DNA of 47,422 nucleotides from an uncultured Bacteroidota bacterium. GTDB taxonomy: Bacteria > Bacteroidota > Bacteroidia > UKL13-3. This document shows positions 17,901-26,551 of this stretch, piece by piece (the stretch's first letter is position 1; every line of letters starts with the position of its first letter). The DNA lies in NCBI GenBank assembly GCA_903927505.1, contig CAIYNF010000017.1:1-47422 (forward strand), in the 5' to 3' direction. The position numbers and the translations under genes are program-made. A model generated the notes under the pieces. That model saw only the letters and a list, made by a program, of their open reading frames with translations. It was not told the DNA's origin and did no database searches.

Positions 17901-19976
17901 ATTTGAACAAATATAATCTTTGCCATAAACCAATCCTGAGCCATTTGGATCTACATCATTGGCATTGCCAATATTACAGCCATTAAAGTAAAAAAATGTC
18001 GGACGACGATTTTCTTGCAAATCGGTGATGCCACCAAAATCCATGTCCAAAACAGTAAGTGAGCCATGACCATAGAATGTCATCATATTAACACCCGAAT
18101 TTAAATGTGCAATTAATTTCTCTCTTACTTGATCGGAACTTGGTGCAGAATTATTTTTTGAATAGGCAAAAACATTGGCACCTATAGGCTTGTTTTTTAC
18201 AACGCTACCAAGACCAGCTAATTTATTTCTAAAAGTAGTTTGCAGCCCAATATCTTGCCCACCAGAAACATGCAAAAAATCCTTGCGCCATTGCTGAATA
18301 GAATCTGCATTGGTTTCGAAATAAATCAACTTTTGTAAATAGTTATTTGCTTCCAACAAATTACTAGCAGGCACTCTTCCCGTTGAAATGCAGGGTGCAC
18401 CATTATTCCCTATAAAACCATTTGTAAATAAATGGTCGGAAGAAGGGACACCCATTGCTGGAACTAAATTTAAGTTATTGTTTTCTGGATTTGATTTTAA
18501 TAAATTGTTTTGGTAGCCTCTTCCTAGCAGAAGTAAATATTCAGGTTTTTTAAATTGTTTAACATACAAATATTCGCAAAAACGCTTGATTGCTAATGGA
18601 TGAAAATTTCCATAATAGAAATAATCAGCCAAATCCTCTGAATATGCTAAGTAAGTATTGAAACGCTGGTTGCGGTATGTTTTATAAGCTTCGGCAACAC
18701 TTGCCAATTTTTTATTTGAAACAATGAGATAGGAATAATTTAATTGCGGATTGGGAAATGCAAAATTAACTTGAACTAAATTTTGAACACTTTGCACAAT
18801 TTGTAAATCCTGTATTAAAATATTTCTATAATTGGCATCGGCAGGAATTAATGCCAATGCATTGTTTCCTTGTTTTGAACCAATGCTTCTTTTCTTATTT
18901 TTCAAATCCCAAATAACAGGATTGCTATTGGAATAATTATTAATCTGTAATAATGTTTTCGACCCAAATTGCGCTGCGTTTAAACCAAAAAAATCACCCA
19001 ATGCAATTGACTCATTGCTTGCCTTGTAATTTAATTTAATATAAGATAAGCCAATAAAATCACTGCCAACAGCTAAATCATTTAGCTCTTCAATTAAAAA
19101 TGAAGTTGAATCTCCTAGCAAGGCCCCATTAATGGTTCTATTGAATTTTCTTTCGCCATAACCACGGTAAGTGGTGTCAATTAATAAGACAGGATTTTGG
19201 TTATTGGTTATGGTATAGATCTTTGTATGGTGATTGGGCAAATTTTGATTCTCAATAAAAAAATCTGATGCGCCTATTAACTTTATTTCAATGGAAACAT
19301 TTTGGCTTAAAATTGCATAAGGCGTTTTAAAAGTAAAGACCCTAGATTGACCTTGACTAATAAAAGCGCTCATCATTCCCTCCGCATCACCATACTCGGA
19401 GATATAATATTTTTCTTGTGCAGGTAAAAAAGCACCATAATAGTATTCCTCTTGTGGTGCAATTATTTTCTCTAATAAAAAACTCGTTTCTGGCAGGTAA
19501 TTGCTATAATCATTGTCGTTATAGGCCTGCATGCGCAAAGGAAACAAAATGCTTGTGTCTGGCAATAGCGTTATAAAAAATACACCTGTATCAGAAAATA
19601 AACTGTTATAATTATTTGCTTGTTCTCCCTCAGTGCGAAATAATTCAGCATCTAATTTACCATCGTTTTTCGTCCCATAAATCTCAACAAAATCATTGGC
19701 ATTTAAAATGCCATCGGCCTCACCTTGAATGAAAATGGCTTGTTCCTTTCCATTAAAAAAACATTGGATTTTTCTTGGATCAAAATTTCCGAGCGCCGCT
19801 AAGGAGCTTGAATCTATATGATACAAGCCATTCTGTGTTACTTTAAATTTAAAATAAGGCTGGTAAGGTCTAATCCATTCAAATCCATAGCTCTTCTGTG
19901 CCCAAGTATTTGGGCTTAGCCAACAAAATGCCAGCAGAAAAAATATAAATTGAAACTGAATTTTAATTTTTCTCAT
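14949..19976 (-). CDS. PorU2-like C25 (gingipain-family) peptidase with T9SS-type C-terminal domain
   Basis: A 1675-residue exported protein with a signal peptide ending in WAQ (about residue 27). A C25 domain spans roughly residues 450-770, with catalytic His in FYGHGSLT (near 636) and Cys in FYFNGCNIGN (near 667). After it come CARDB-like beta-sandwich segments (SLSIGVIIHNLAKAETDSF and later SLPIVNIGRASID). The C-terminus has SHFYPYPNPFTTQTRFVFTL and a FlgD-like FAWDGTDQYGDKLANGVYLY, as in type IX secretion C-terminal domains. PorU is the T9SS sortase; this longer form matches what is called PorU2, whose role is less clear. No other T9SS gene adjoins it. Confidence 0.87.
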   Translation of the reverse strand: MRKIKIQFQFIFFLLAFCWLSPNTWAQKSYGFEWIRPYQPYFKFKVTQNGLYHIDSSSLAALGNFDPRKIQCFFNGKEQAIFIQGEADGILNANDFVEIYGTKNDGKLDAELFRTEGEQANNYNSLFSDTGVFFITLLPDTSILFPLRMQAYNDNDYSNYLPETSFLLEKIIAPQEEYYYGAFLPAQEKYYISEYGDAEGMMSAFISQGQSRVFTFKTPYAILSQNVSIEIKLIGASDFFIENQNLPNHHTKIYTITNNQNPVLLIDTTYRGYGERKFNRTINGALLGDSTSFLIEELNDLAVGSDFIGLSYIKLNYKASNESIALGDFFGLNAAQFGSKTLLQINNYSNSNPVIWDLKNKKRSIGSKQGNNALALIPADANYRNILIQDLQIVQSVQNLVQVNFAFPNPQLNYSYLIVSNKKLASVAEAYKTYRNQRFNTYLAYSEDLADYFYYGNFHPLAIKRFCEYLYVKQFKKPEYLLLLGRGYQNNLLKSNPENNNLNLVPAMGVPSSDHLFTNGFIGNNGAPCISTGRVPASNLLEANNYLQKLIYFETNADSIQQWRKDFLHVSGGQDIGLQTTFRNKLAGLGSVVKNKPIGANVFAYSKNNSAPSSDQVREKLIAHLNSGVNMMTFYGHGSLTVLDMDFGGITDLQENRRPTFFYFNGCNIGNANDVDPNGSGLVYGKDYICSNGKGAIAWLAHTNLTFTNNLEYQMDQLYAQLAQNAYGATLGSQIKTALELSSQNNEAFARSHALQILLQGDPALVLYSPSKPDYKIAETDLFISPTNASVQNDSLSIGVIIHNLAKAETDSFDIVVTRKLPDNTSISYSIEKQVAPNYQDTFYVWIKPLFKKDIGINTFDVQVNPTHQTNEISYANNEASLSYYIPGSGLQALLPQAYEIISSDSVQLLVQNNNAFAKDESYIFEIDTSLKFNVNSPYYKNSGIVKGNYFAQWNVPITGLDSMAFYWRAKLDLPENQGGVWVTQSFTYVKNGPHGWHQRQFDQIKNSSTNTFISFNDSVKKIEFSNNEFVLGMENRRWDHSRMGVVIPYLLNAGVGNCMSQGTVALVFEPFQVDFPYELPNYPFNCSWVQQNKNDQSVRYYTFNTNTSQGELELKQFIDSVPEGYYVAMFSRYSSGIPNWQASTKTLFSKLGSAQIEHIKSANTAWALIGKKGEAPGQAIEDTVNNNALENAPHLPPYPTDPQDDVFLRIRRNIKLKWFTGSFVSAPIGPAKNFHSLNLALIENDPLPSGKWWLNIIGTNILGSDTILISKITSLSFDLSSIDAKKYPYIKLELGFIDSNYRTPHQVNFWQVIYDPSAELSIDLNSNYSFHANNLEQGDSLKLSLPIVNIGRASIDTTDALIEIIDDNRNKPVSKWMKVPPLNTLQTYVMPIANSSNYLRGSNQIQVNINANKKYPELSYNNNFYKQSFVVKEDDLNPFLEVTFDGYRIMNGDFVSPSPIIKISSTDKNPFLLQKDTSTFELFIRKPKQFDFERVLLNSSELQFIPANETNQAQLIYSPAKLLDGMYSLKVQAIDASGNKAGNNDFEIDFNVLNKSTISHFYPYPNPFTTQTRFVFTLTGEKAPDQVLLRILTVNGKVIREVRKDEFGPIHIGNNVSEFAWDGTDQYGDKLANGVYLYQVFTKIEGQEIETRTTKAKEESSFFLGGTGKLFLMR

Positions 19977-20099
19977 TTCTTAAATTGAGCAGAACAGTTA
20001 ATTGGCTTTATTGCAAAATACAATAAAACATGCAATTATTTGTTTTTAACCATTGCCAAATTCTAACGAAAATCGCTTGAAATATTGCACATACAAATA

Positions 20100-21476
20100 T
20101 TATTTCTGAGTAAAAAACTGAAAGAAATAAGGGATGGTTTCAATTCCTTTGTAATAATTAAACAAGCCATAATGTTCATTTGGCGAATGCAAAGCATCAC
20201 TATCGAGGCCAAATCCCATTAGAACAGATTTAAGCCCTAGCTCTTTCTCGAATAAAGCTACAATTGGAATACTTCCTCCACCACGGGTTGGAATAGGCTT
20301 TTTACCATAAGTAGTTTCCATTGCTTTTTCGGCAGCCAAATAGGCATGAGAATCAATTGGCGTAACAACAGGTTCTCCTCCGTGATGCGGCTTTACAATT
20401 ACCTTCACGCCTGCAGGGGCAATAGATTCAAAATGTTTTTGAAACAAATCTGTTATTGAATGGGAGTCTTGGTTCGGCACTAAACGCATACTAATTTTTG
20501 CAAAGGCTTTTGAAGGCAAAACTGTTTTTGCACCTTCTCCAATATAACCTCCCCAAATTCCATTGCAATCTAGTGTTGGACGAATACCTGTTCTTTCTAA
20601 TACACTGTAACCTGCTTCTCCCCAAATATCTCCAATGCCTAAATCTTTTTTGTAGGCTTCCAAATCAAATGGCGCTTTATTTAATTCTGTGCGCTCAGCT
20701 GCAGATAATTCAAGCACTTTATCGTAAAAACCAGGAATGGTAATGTGGTTATTTTCATCGTGCATGCTGGCAATCATTTTTGCCAAAACGTTAATTGGAT
20801 TAGCAACGGCTCCGCCATAAACGCCGCTGTGCAAATCTCGGTTCGGACCAGTTACTTCTACTTCCACATAACTCAAACCACGTAAGCCACAATCAATGCT
20901 AGGTGTATCATTTGCAATGATGGATGTATCAGAAATTAATACTACATCTGCTTTTAGCCTGTCTTTGTTGGCAATACAAAAAGGACCAAGATGGGTTGAA
21001 CCAACCTCTTCCTCCCCTTCTATCATGAACTTAACGTTACATGGCAAGGTATTGGTGGCCATCATCATTTCAAATGCTTTTACATGCATATAAACCTGGC
21101 CTTTATCATCACAAGCACCACGGGCAAAAATGGCACCATCTGGATGAACTTCTGTTTTGCGAATGGTTGGTTCAAATGGAGGCGTTTCCCATAAATCCAA
21201 AGGCACTGCAGGTTGTACATCATAATGACCATAAACCAAAACGGTAGGTAAATTTGGATCAATTATTTTTTCGCCATAAACAATGGGGTTTCCGGCGGTA
21301 TGGCAAAGTTCAACATTATCGGCGCCTGCTTCAATTAATTTATTTTTTATGTATGCAGCAGCTGCAATTGTGTCGTTGTGGTAGGCGCTGTCGGCACTGA
21401 TAGATGGAATGCGCAATAATTCAAAAAGTTCATTTAAGAATTTTTCTTTGTTTTGATTCAGGTATGTATTTAACAT
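20100..21476 (-). CDS. M20-family dipeptidase
   Basis: A 458-residue cytosolic metallopeptidase resembling carnosinase-type nonspecific dipeptidases. The di-zinc ligands are visible: His in VYGHYDVQP (about residue 84), Asp in RGACDDKGQ (about 119), Glu-Glu in IEGEEEVGSTH (about 153), Asp in LISDTS and His in LHSPNEHYGL near the C-terminus. The lid/dimerisation domain contains DLHSGVYGGAVANP. No signal peptide is present. It has its own promoter-like element (21497-21527) and lies 123 bp upstream of the PorU2-like gene in the same direction; that gap holds only AT-rich sequence with a possible TATTTTGC element (20013-20020). Confidence 0.93.
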   Translation of the reverse strand: MLNTYLNQNKEKFLNELFELLRIPSISADSAYHNDTIAAAAYIKNKLIEAGADNVELCHTAGNPIVYGEKIIDPNLPTVLVYGHYDVQPAVPLDLWETPPFEPTIRKTEVHPDGAIFARGACDDKGQVYMHVKAFEMMMATNTLPCNVKFMIEGEEEVGSTHLGPFCIANKDRLKADVVLISDTSIIANDTPSIDCGLRGLSYVEVEVTGPNRDLHSGVYGGAVANPINVLAKMIASMHDENNHITIPGFYDKVLELSAAERTELNKAPFDLEAYKKDLGIGDIWGEAGYSVLERTGIRPTLDCNGIWGGYIGEGAKTVLPSKAFAKISMRLVPNQDSHSITDLFQKHFESIAPAGVKVIVKPHHGGEPVVTPIDSHAYLAAEKAMETTYGKKPIPTRGGGSIPIVALFEKELGLKSVLMGFGLDSDALHSPNEHYGLFNYYKGIETIPYFFQFFTQK

Positions 21477-21496
21477 ATTGGGTATTTTATCTGAAC

Positions 21497-21527
21497 CAAA
21501 AATATTATTTTATCCTCAACCTACAAG
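21497..21527 (-). promoter_or_regulatory. Promoter of the M20 dipeptidase gene
   Basis: TATTTTTG (minus strand, 21497-21504) matches TAnnTTTG, and a TTG at 21525-21527 lies 20 bp upstream. The ATG follows 20 bp downstream. The rest of the gap 21477-21759 is AT-rich and shows no further feature I can support. Confidence 0.45.
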
Positions 21528-21759
21528 CAGAAATAACAGAATTAGCAATAAATTAAAGGAATTGACCTTATTGAAGCTTTGCCATAAGATTTTAGCAAAA
21601 AAGCCCAAAGAACCAAAATACAAGTAGAATAAAACAGCTCTTATAAAAAAACAACTATTAACAAATCGGAACTTTTTCATTCAGAAACAGTTGATTAAAA
21701 AATCAAATTTGTTGAAATCTAAAAACGGGTCTCCAAAAATTAAAACCTACATTCGTAAT

Positions 21760-24042
21760 GTGGATTATTTAGAGACATTAAACCCTTCGCAAAGAGCCGC
21801 TGTTGAACAAATAGACGGGCCTGTAATGATTATTGCAGGCGCTGGTTCAGGTAAAACCAGAGTGCTTACCTACCGTATTGTACACATGCTTAGGAATGGG
21901 GTTGATCCTTTCCAAATTCTATCCTTAACCTTTACAAATAAGGCTGCCAAAGAAATGCGTCACCGTATCTATGATGCAGTTGGTTCGGAAAGCAGAAACC
22001 TATGGATGGGAACATTTCACAGTATTTTCTCTAGAATTCTTAGAAGTGAAAGCGAACGCATTGGCTATCCTAAGAACTTTACCATTTACGATAGCGACGA
22101 TAGCAAGAGTTTAATTAAAACCATTCTTGGCGAAATGAAACTCGACGATAAATTGTACAAGCCTTCAAATATGTTGAGCCGCATTTCATCTGCAAAAAAC
22201 GCACTTATTTCTGCCGATGAATATTTAGGTAATTCAGAGTTTTCTGAAAATGACAGCAGCAGTGGACGTCCAAAATTTGGGTTTCTTTTCAAGGCATACC
22301 AAGACAGGTGTTTTAGAGCTGGTGCAATGGATTTTGACGATTTATTGGTAAACACACACAAGCTATTTGCCAACCACATTGATGTGTTAAACAAATACCA
22401 ACATATGTTTCGCTATATCATGGTGGATGAGTTTCAAGACACCAATCATGCGCAATACATGATTATAAAGAAACTCTCCATGGTGAATGAAAATATTGCT
22501 GTGGTGGGAGATGATGCCCAAAGTATTTATGCTTTTCGTGGGGCCAATATTAAAAACATCCTTGGGTTTCAAAAAGATTTTCCAGATGTAAAAACCTTTA
22601 AACTAGAACAAAACTATAGAAGCACACAAGTAATTGTTAATGCTGCCAGTAGTATTATTGAAAAGAACAAAGACCAAATTAAAAAGAAAGTTTGGACAGA
22701 AAATGAAACAGGTGAACGCATCCGTGTTTTAAGAGCATTAACAGATAACGAAGAAGGTAAAATGGTGGCCTCAGCTATTTTTCAGGATAAAATGAATAGT
22801 CAAGCCAATAACAAAGATTTTGCTATTTTATATCGAACCAACGCCCAAAGTAGATCGATGGAGGAAGCTTTGCGTAAACTCAACATTCCCTATAAAATTT
22901 ATGGCGGCTTGTCGTTTTACCAAAGAAAAGAAGTAAAAGATTTATTGGGATATTACAGGCTTGTTTTAAACCCAAGAGATGAAGAGGCTTTAAAAAGGGT
23001 TATCAATTATCCTACACGCGGCATTGGTAAAACCTCTTTGGAGAAACTAGCTATCGTTGCAGATCAGCACAAGGTTAGCCTCTGGCAGGTAATGGAACAG
23101 GTAAATCAAATTGGCTTTAAAAACATGACAGCCGTTGAGGATTTTGTGACCATGATTAAGAGCTTTCAAATTATGCTCAACCAGAATGCCTATGATGTTG
23201 CCATGCATATTGCCAAAGCGAGTGGTGTTTTAAAATCGCTTTATGAAGACAAAACCGTAGAAGGAATAGCGCGTTATGAAAATACCGAAGCCTTATTAAA
23301 TGGTATCAAAGAATTTAGTGTAGAGGAAGCCGCAGATGATGATGGTGTATTAAAATCGAGAACGCTCGCAGATTTTATGGCGGATGTTGCCTTACTCACC
23401 AATGATGATAAAGACAAAGACCAAGACCAAGACCATGTGAGTTTAATGACCATTCACTCTGCAAAAGGTTTGGAATACAAATATGTGCATGTAGTTGGTT
23501 TAGAGGAAAATCTTTTCCCAAGTCAGCTCTCCTTAAATAGCAGACAAGAACTTGAAGAAGAACGCCGATTGTTTTACGTAGCACTTACAAGGGCCATGAA
23601 AAAATTGACCATTAGTTTTGCTACAAGTAGGTTTAAATTTGGTTCTATTGTTAATTCCGAACCAAGTAGGTTTCTTTCTGAATTAGACCCACAATACCTT
23701 CATTTTGAAAACATGTTTAGCGCCAAAGGGCAATACAGTGAGGGTAGAGATGGCGGTTCAAAAGGAAGCGGCACCATGAGTGGATTGCCTAAAAAGGCAT
23801 TAACCATTAGCAGGCCACAACCCAGAACAGCTGCAGCCGCTCCCCCATTGGATCCAAACTTTGAACCAGATGATACCAGCAATTTGGTGGCAGGAAATAA
23901 AGTGGAGCACCAAAGATTTGGCAAAGGAATAGTTACCGGAATGGAAGGCAACGGAGATAACCGCAAGGCCAATATCGATTTTGAAACTTCAGGTAAGAAG
24001 GTGTTGGTTTTAAAATTTGCGAAACTTAAAATTATTGAATAA
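21760..24042 (+). CDS. UvrD/PcrA-type superfamily 1 DNA helicase
   Basis: All SF1A motifs are present: the Q-motif LNPSQRAAVEQ, Walker A AGAGSGKTRV, DEFQDTN (motif II), GDDAQSIYAFRGA (III), EQNYRST (IV), TIHSAKGLEY (V) and VALTRAMKK (VI). The C-terminal VEHQRFGKGIVTGMEG is the PcrA/UvrD Tudor-like tail that contacts RNA polymerase. The length of ~760 residues fits. There is no in-frame ATG near the start. A GTG at 21760 (VDYLETLNPSQ) fits the usual beginning of the family; alternatives are TTGs at 21691, 21709 and 21712, which would add Lys-rich sequence. An acidic KDKDQDQD tract precedes motif V. It overlaps coaE convergently by 11 bp. Confidence 0.94.
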   Translation: MDYLETLNPSQRAAVEQIDGPVMIIAGAGSGKTRVLTYRIVHMLRNGVDPFQILSLTFTNKAAKEMRHRIYDAVGSESRNLWMGTFHSIFSRILRSESERIGYPKNFTIYDSDDSKSLIKTILGEMKLDDKLYKPSNMLSRISSAKNALISADEYLGNSEFSENDSSSGRPKFGFLFKAYQDRCFRAGAMDFDDLLVNTHKLFANHIDVLNKYQHMFRYIMVDEFQDTNHAQYMIIKKLSMVNENIAVVGDDAQSIYAFRGANIKNILGFQKDFPDVKTFKLEQNYRSTQVIVNAASSIIEKNKDQIKKKVWTENETGERIRVLRALTDNEEGKMVASAIFQDKMNSQANNKDFAILYRTNAQSRSMEEALRKLNIPYKIYGGLSFYQRKEVKDLLGYYRLVLNPRDEEALKRVINYPTRGIGKTSLEKLAIVADQHKVSLWQVMEQVNQIGFKNMTAVEDFVTMIKSFQIMLNQNAYDVAMHIAKASGVLKSLYEDKTVEGIARYENTEALLNGIKEFSVEEAADDDGVLKSRTLADFMADVALLTNDDKDKDQDQDHVSLMTIHSAKGLEYKYVHVVGLEENLFPSQLSLNSRQELEEERRLFYVALTRAMKKLTISFATSRFKFGSIVNSEPSRFLSELDPQYLHFENMFSAKGQYSEGRDGGSKGSGTMSGLPKKALTISRPQPRTAAAAPPLDPNFEPDDTSNLVAGNKVEHQRFGKGIVTGMEGNGDNRKANIDFETSGKKVLVLKFAKLKIIE

Positions 24043-24610
24043 GCAATTGGTGAATTTTCATCACCTGTGGAATCAATAAATCATTGTTGTTTTGAATGAT
24101 GTAATCTGCTAATAACAGTTTTTCTTCTTGTGGCATTTGGTTGCGCATACGTGCTAAAACATCTTCCTCTTTTGCGTGGTCTCTTTCCAAACATCTCGCC
24201 AACCTTAGCTCTTCATTGGCAGCAACCACAATTATTTGATCTAAATTCTTATTGGAGCCACTCTCTATAAGCAGGGCTGCTTCCTTTAAAACATAGGGGG
24301 CATTTTGCTTTGCGCACCAAGAATCAAAATCGGCAAAAACTGCTGGGTGAACCAATGCGTTTAAGCCCGCTAATAAACTTTCGTTTTGAAAAACTTTAGA
24401 TGATATGAAGGCCCTATTTAGTTTGCCATCTGAGAAATAGGCTTCGGTACCAATTAATTTTTTAATGGCTGAAACCAATTGCTGGTTATCTACCATTACC
24501 GCTTTGGCGCGGCTATCGGCATCATATACAGGAACACCCAAAAGTGCAAATATTTTGGCTGTAGTAGATTTACCACTTCCAATATTTCCTGTGATGCCTA
24601 TTTTTTTCAT
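24032..24610 (-). CDS. coaE: Dephospho-CoA kinase
   Basis: CoaE phosphorylates dephospho-CoA, the final CoA step. The P-loop GITGNIGSGKSTTAKIFALL (residues 4-23), VPVYDADSRAKAV and the later HPAVFADFDSW and EAALLIESGSNK regions are the family pattern; length 192 is normal. It is the last gene of the nusB - DUF1573 - yajC - coaE run. A 37-nt hairpin (24613-24649) ends only 2 nt before its ATG and could affect initiation. The 3' end overlaps uvrD by 11 bp. Confidence 0.95.
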   Translation of the reverse strand: MKKIGITGNIGSGKSTTAKIFALLGVPVYDADSRAKAVMVDNQQLVSAIKKLIGTEAYFSDGKLNRAFISSKVFQNESLLAGLNALVHPAVFADFDSWCAKQNAPYVLKEAALLIESGSNKNLDQIIVVAANEELRLARCLERDHAKEEDVLARMRNQMPQEEKLLLADYIIQNNNDLLIPQVMKIHQLLIQ

Positions 24611-24612
24611 AA

Positions 24613-24649
24613 TTGAACATTTGCCTTCTCAAAGAAAGCAAATGTTCAA
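24613..24649 (-). promoter_or_regulatory. Hairpin abutting the coaE start codon
   Basis: Arms TTGAACATTTGC (24613-24624) and GCAAATGTTCAA (24638-24649) are perfect reverse complements. Inside, one mismatch is followed by TTCT/AGAA around a CAA loop, giving a 16-pair stem overall. In the coaE mRNA the hairpin ends 2 nt before AUG. No U-run follows it in that direction, so a role in translation or mRNA stability is likelier than termination of yajC. Confidence 0.65.
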
Positions 24650-24661
24650 ATGATTTTTAAA

Positions 24662-25003
24662 TTATTTCTTTTCTTCTTTAGCCGGTTGGTTCAAAGCCTG
24701 AGAAGCTTCCATTGAAACCGCTGTGCGGTCGATACGCAATTTGGTACCTTCACTTTCAATTAAGAAAGTATGGTCTGTGGCATCAATAATTTTTGCGTGC
24801 ACACCACCAATGGTAATAATTTTATCCCCTTTACCTATGCTCTCACGGAATTTCTTTTGTGCTTTATTCTTTTTGATTTGCGGATAAATCATAAAGAAAT
24901 AAAATACAACAAAAATTAAAATCAAAGGTAAAAACTGCATGATAGGATTACCTCCTGTTTGACCTGCAGCTGGCGGCGACATTAATAGAATTTGGTTGAT
25001 CAT
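24662..25003 (-). CDS. yajC: Preprotein translocase accessory subunit YajC
   Basis: A 113-residue protein with one N-terminal membrane segment (FLPLILIFVVFYFFMIYPQI, about residues 24-43) followed by the YajC cytosolic pattern QKKFRESIGKGDKIITIGGV. YajC associates with SecDF-SecYEG at the inner membrane. Slightly long for the family because of a Pro/Gly-rich N-terminus (MSPPAAGQTGGNP). It is between the DUF1573 lipoprotein gene and coaE, a common arrangement in Bacteroidota. Confidence 0.95.
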   Translation of the reverse strand: MINQILLMSPPAAGQTGGNPIMQFLPLILIFVVFYFFMIYPQIKKNKAQKKFRESIGKGDKIITIGGVHAKIIDATDHTFLIESEGTKLRIDRTAVSMEASQALNQPAKEEKK

Positions 25004-25046
25004 TATTTTATTGTTTTTGTGGTTGTATATTTAAAAAAGTCCTTAA

Positions 25047-25499
25047 CTATTCTTGTTTAGGTTTTACATCTGCTCTAATAATTAAGAAAACTTGAGTGGG
25101 AATGGTATTAGCAGTAATTGTAATGTTTTTTTCTACTACACCAGACTTTCCGCTACTGTTAAATTGCACATCAATTGCAGCTTCACTTCCAGGAGCAACG
25201 GGCTCTTTAGGATAACTAGGAACAGTACAACCGCAACTTGCACTGGCATTGTTAATAATCAAATCTGATTTACCTGTATTTTTAAATTTAAACTTATAGG
25301 TTACCACCTCGCCATCCATCAATTTACCAAAATCATGTATATTTTCATCAAAGGTCATGCTTGGCGCATTTTCTCCCAGATTAGCCGCTGTATCAGTTGC
25401 ACTCAATGGATTATTTACCAAATCACCAGAAGCCTTTTTAGGATCGTGACCACATGCTGCTAATAGGAATAAGCTTGCTGTAATAATAAATTTATTCAT
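25047..25499 (-). CDS. DUF1573 lipoprotein
   Basis: The N-terminus MNKFIITASLFLLAACGHD has a lipobox (LLAAC, Cys at residue 16), so the protein should be lipidated. The rest is a DUF1573 beta-sandwich: MTFDENIHDFGKLMDGEVV, YKFKFKNTGKSDLIINNASA and the Cys pair SCGCTVPSYPKEPVAPG. The family has no established biochemical function. The conserved SCGCT pair suggests a disulfide or metal site. It is encoded between nusB and yajC and likely co-transcribed with them. Confidence 0.92.
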   Translation of the reverse strand: MNKFIITASLFLLAACGHDPKKASGDLVNNPLSATDTAANLGENAPSMTFDENIHDFGKLMDGEVVTYKFKFKNTGKSDLIINNASASCGCTVPSYPKEPVAPGSEAAIDVQFNSSGKSGVVEKNITITANTIPTQVFLIIRADVKPKQE

Positions 25500-25519
25500 G
25501 TTTGAAATTAAATTTTCAA

Positions 25520-26461
25520 TTAGTTAACTAAACCCCTGCCCAATTTATTGATTTTATTGTCATTATTCAAGTCAATTTGAACCTTGTCTAAAACACCATT
25601 GATAAAACCATGGCTATTAGGTGTACTGTACAATTTGGCCAATTCGAGGTACTCATTAATGGAAACTTTCAGAGGGATATATGGAAAATATAAAACCTCA
25701 CATAGGGCCATTTTCATCAAAATCATATCCACTAAAGCAATACGATCTTGGTCCCAATTTTGTGTTTTGGCAGAAATGAGTGCTATTAATTCTTGATCGT
25801 TTTGAACACATTCATCAAACAATTGCTTTACAAATTTCAAGTCTTCTTCTTCATCTTTATGCTTTTCGGGCAAAATATTTACCGAATTTTGCTTAAGCAT
25901 TTGCAAGGTCCTTTGTAAGGTTGTAAGCACCAATACTTGGTCGTCTTCCCAATTTACAAAACGCTCTTCCATAAAAGATTCAAACAATTCCAAATCTACA
26001 CATAGCCATTCTAATATTCCAGCTAAAAAGTTCTTATCATCATTCAAAGTAGGGCTTTCAATCTGAATATAACTTTTTAGCAAATCATGTCCTTTTAGTT
26101 CGATCCAAATTTGACGCAACAAATCATTGTGGTTATGCCACAAAACTTTGTAATCCTTGAGCGCTTTGTTAAAAGCAGGATTGTTTTCAATAACAAGCAC
26201 AGCTTGGTTATTGATGAGGCGCTGAATCAAAGAAATTTGATCTGTAGAAGGAATATATTTTGCTTTTTCGGCATCTAATTCTTGATTTAAGAAGCTCTTA
26301 AATTCAACACCAAAAGACAATAAGAACAGATACAATTCATAGGTTTTGTCTAAACCTGTTAATAGCTGTTTGCGGCAAGCAGCAGCGTTGGCTCCTTCCT
26401 CGCGGGAATAGCTATACAATGCTTGAAATGCCTTAACGCGTAAAAATCTTCTGTTCAACAT
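25520..26461 (-). CDS. nusB: Transcription antitermination factor NusB, long Bacteroidota form
   Basis: The first residues MLNRRFLRVKAFQALYSY and the last ~120 residues (DDQVLVLTTLQRTLQML, then QNWDQDRIALVDMILMKMAL and LKVSINEYLELAKLYSTP) match NusB, which forms the boxA-binding NusB-NusE complex of rRNA antitermination. At 313 residues it is about twice the Escherichia coli length. The extra ~150 helical residues in the middle are typical of this phylum, and their role is unknown. It is the first gene of the nusB-DUF1573-yajC-coaE run. Confidence 0.92.
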   Translation of the reverse strand: MLNRRFLRVKAFQALYSYSREEGANAAACRKQLLTGLDKTYELYLFLLSFGVEFKSFLNQELDAEKAKYIPSTDQISLIQRLINNQAVLVIENNPAFNKALKDYKVLWHNHNDLLRQIWIELKGHDLLKSYIQIESPTLNDDKNFLAGILEWLCVDLELFESFMEERFVNWEDDQVLVLTTLQRTLQMLKQNSVNILPEKHKDEEEDLKFVKQLFDECVQNDQELIALISAKTQNWDQDRIALVDMILMKMALCEVLYFPYIPLKVSINEYLELAKLYSTPNSHGFINGVLDKVQIDLNNDNKINKLGRGLVN

Positions 26462-26479
26462 ATTTTAAAAAATCAATGC

Positions 26480-26532
26480 AAGCAGTAAACGAATTACATA
26501 AAAAGGCACTATGAAAAGAACGTTTACCGCTT
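26480..26532. repeat. Imperfect inverted repeat between leucine dehydrogenase and nusB
   Basis: AAGCAGTAAACG (26480-26491) and CGTTTACCGCTT (26521-26532) pair at 11 of 12 positions around a 29-nt loop. It lies 18 bp upstream of nusB and could be an operator, a weak terminator for the upstream gene, or chance. Confidence 0.35.
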
Positions 26533-26551
26533 ACGCGATGGAAATTATTTA

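Noticed and set aside
21691-21706. TTGATT-AAAA-AATCAA inverted repeat before the helicase gene
   Set aside because: Six-bp AT-rich arms are expected by chance in this composition.
23403-23437. Tandem GACCAA-type repeats in uvrD
   Set aside because: They encode a short acidic linker (KDKDQDQD) before motif V; low complexity and too short to be a functional repeat array.
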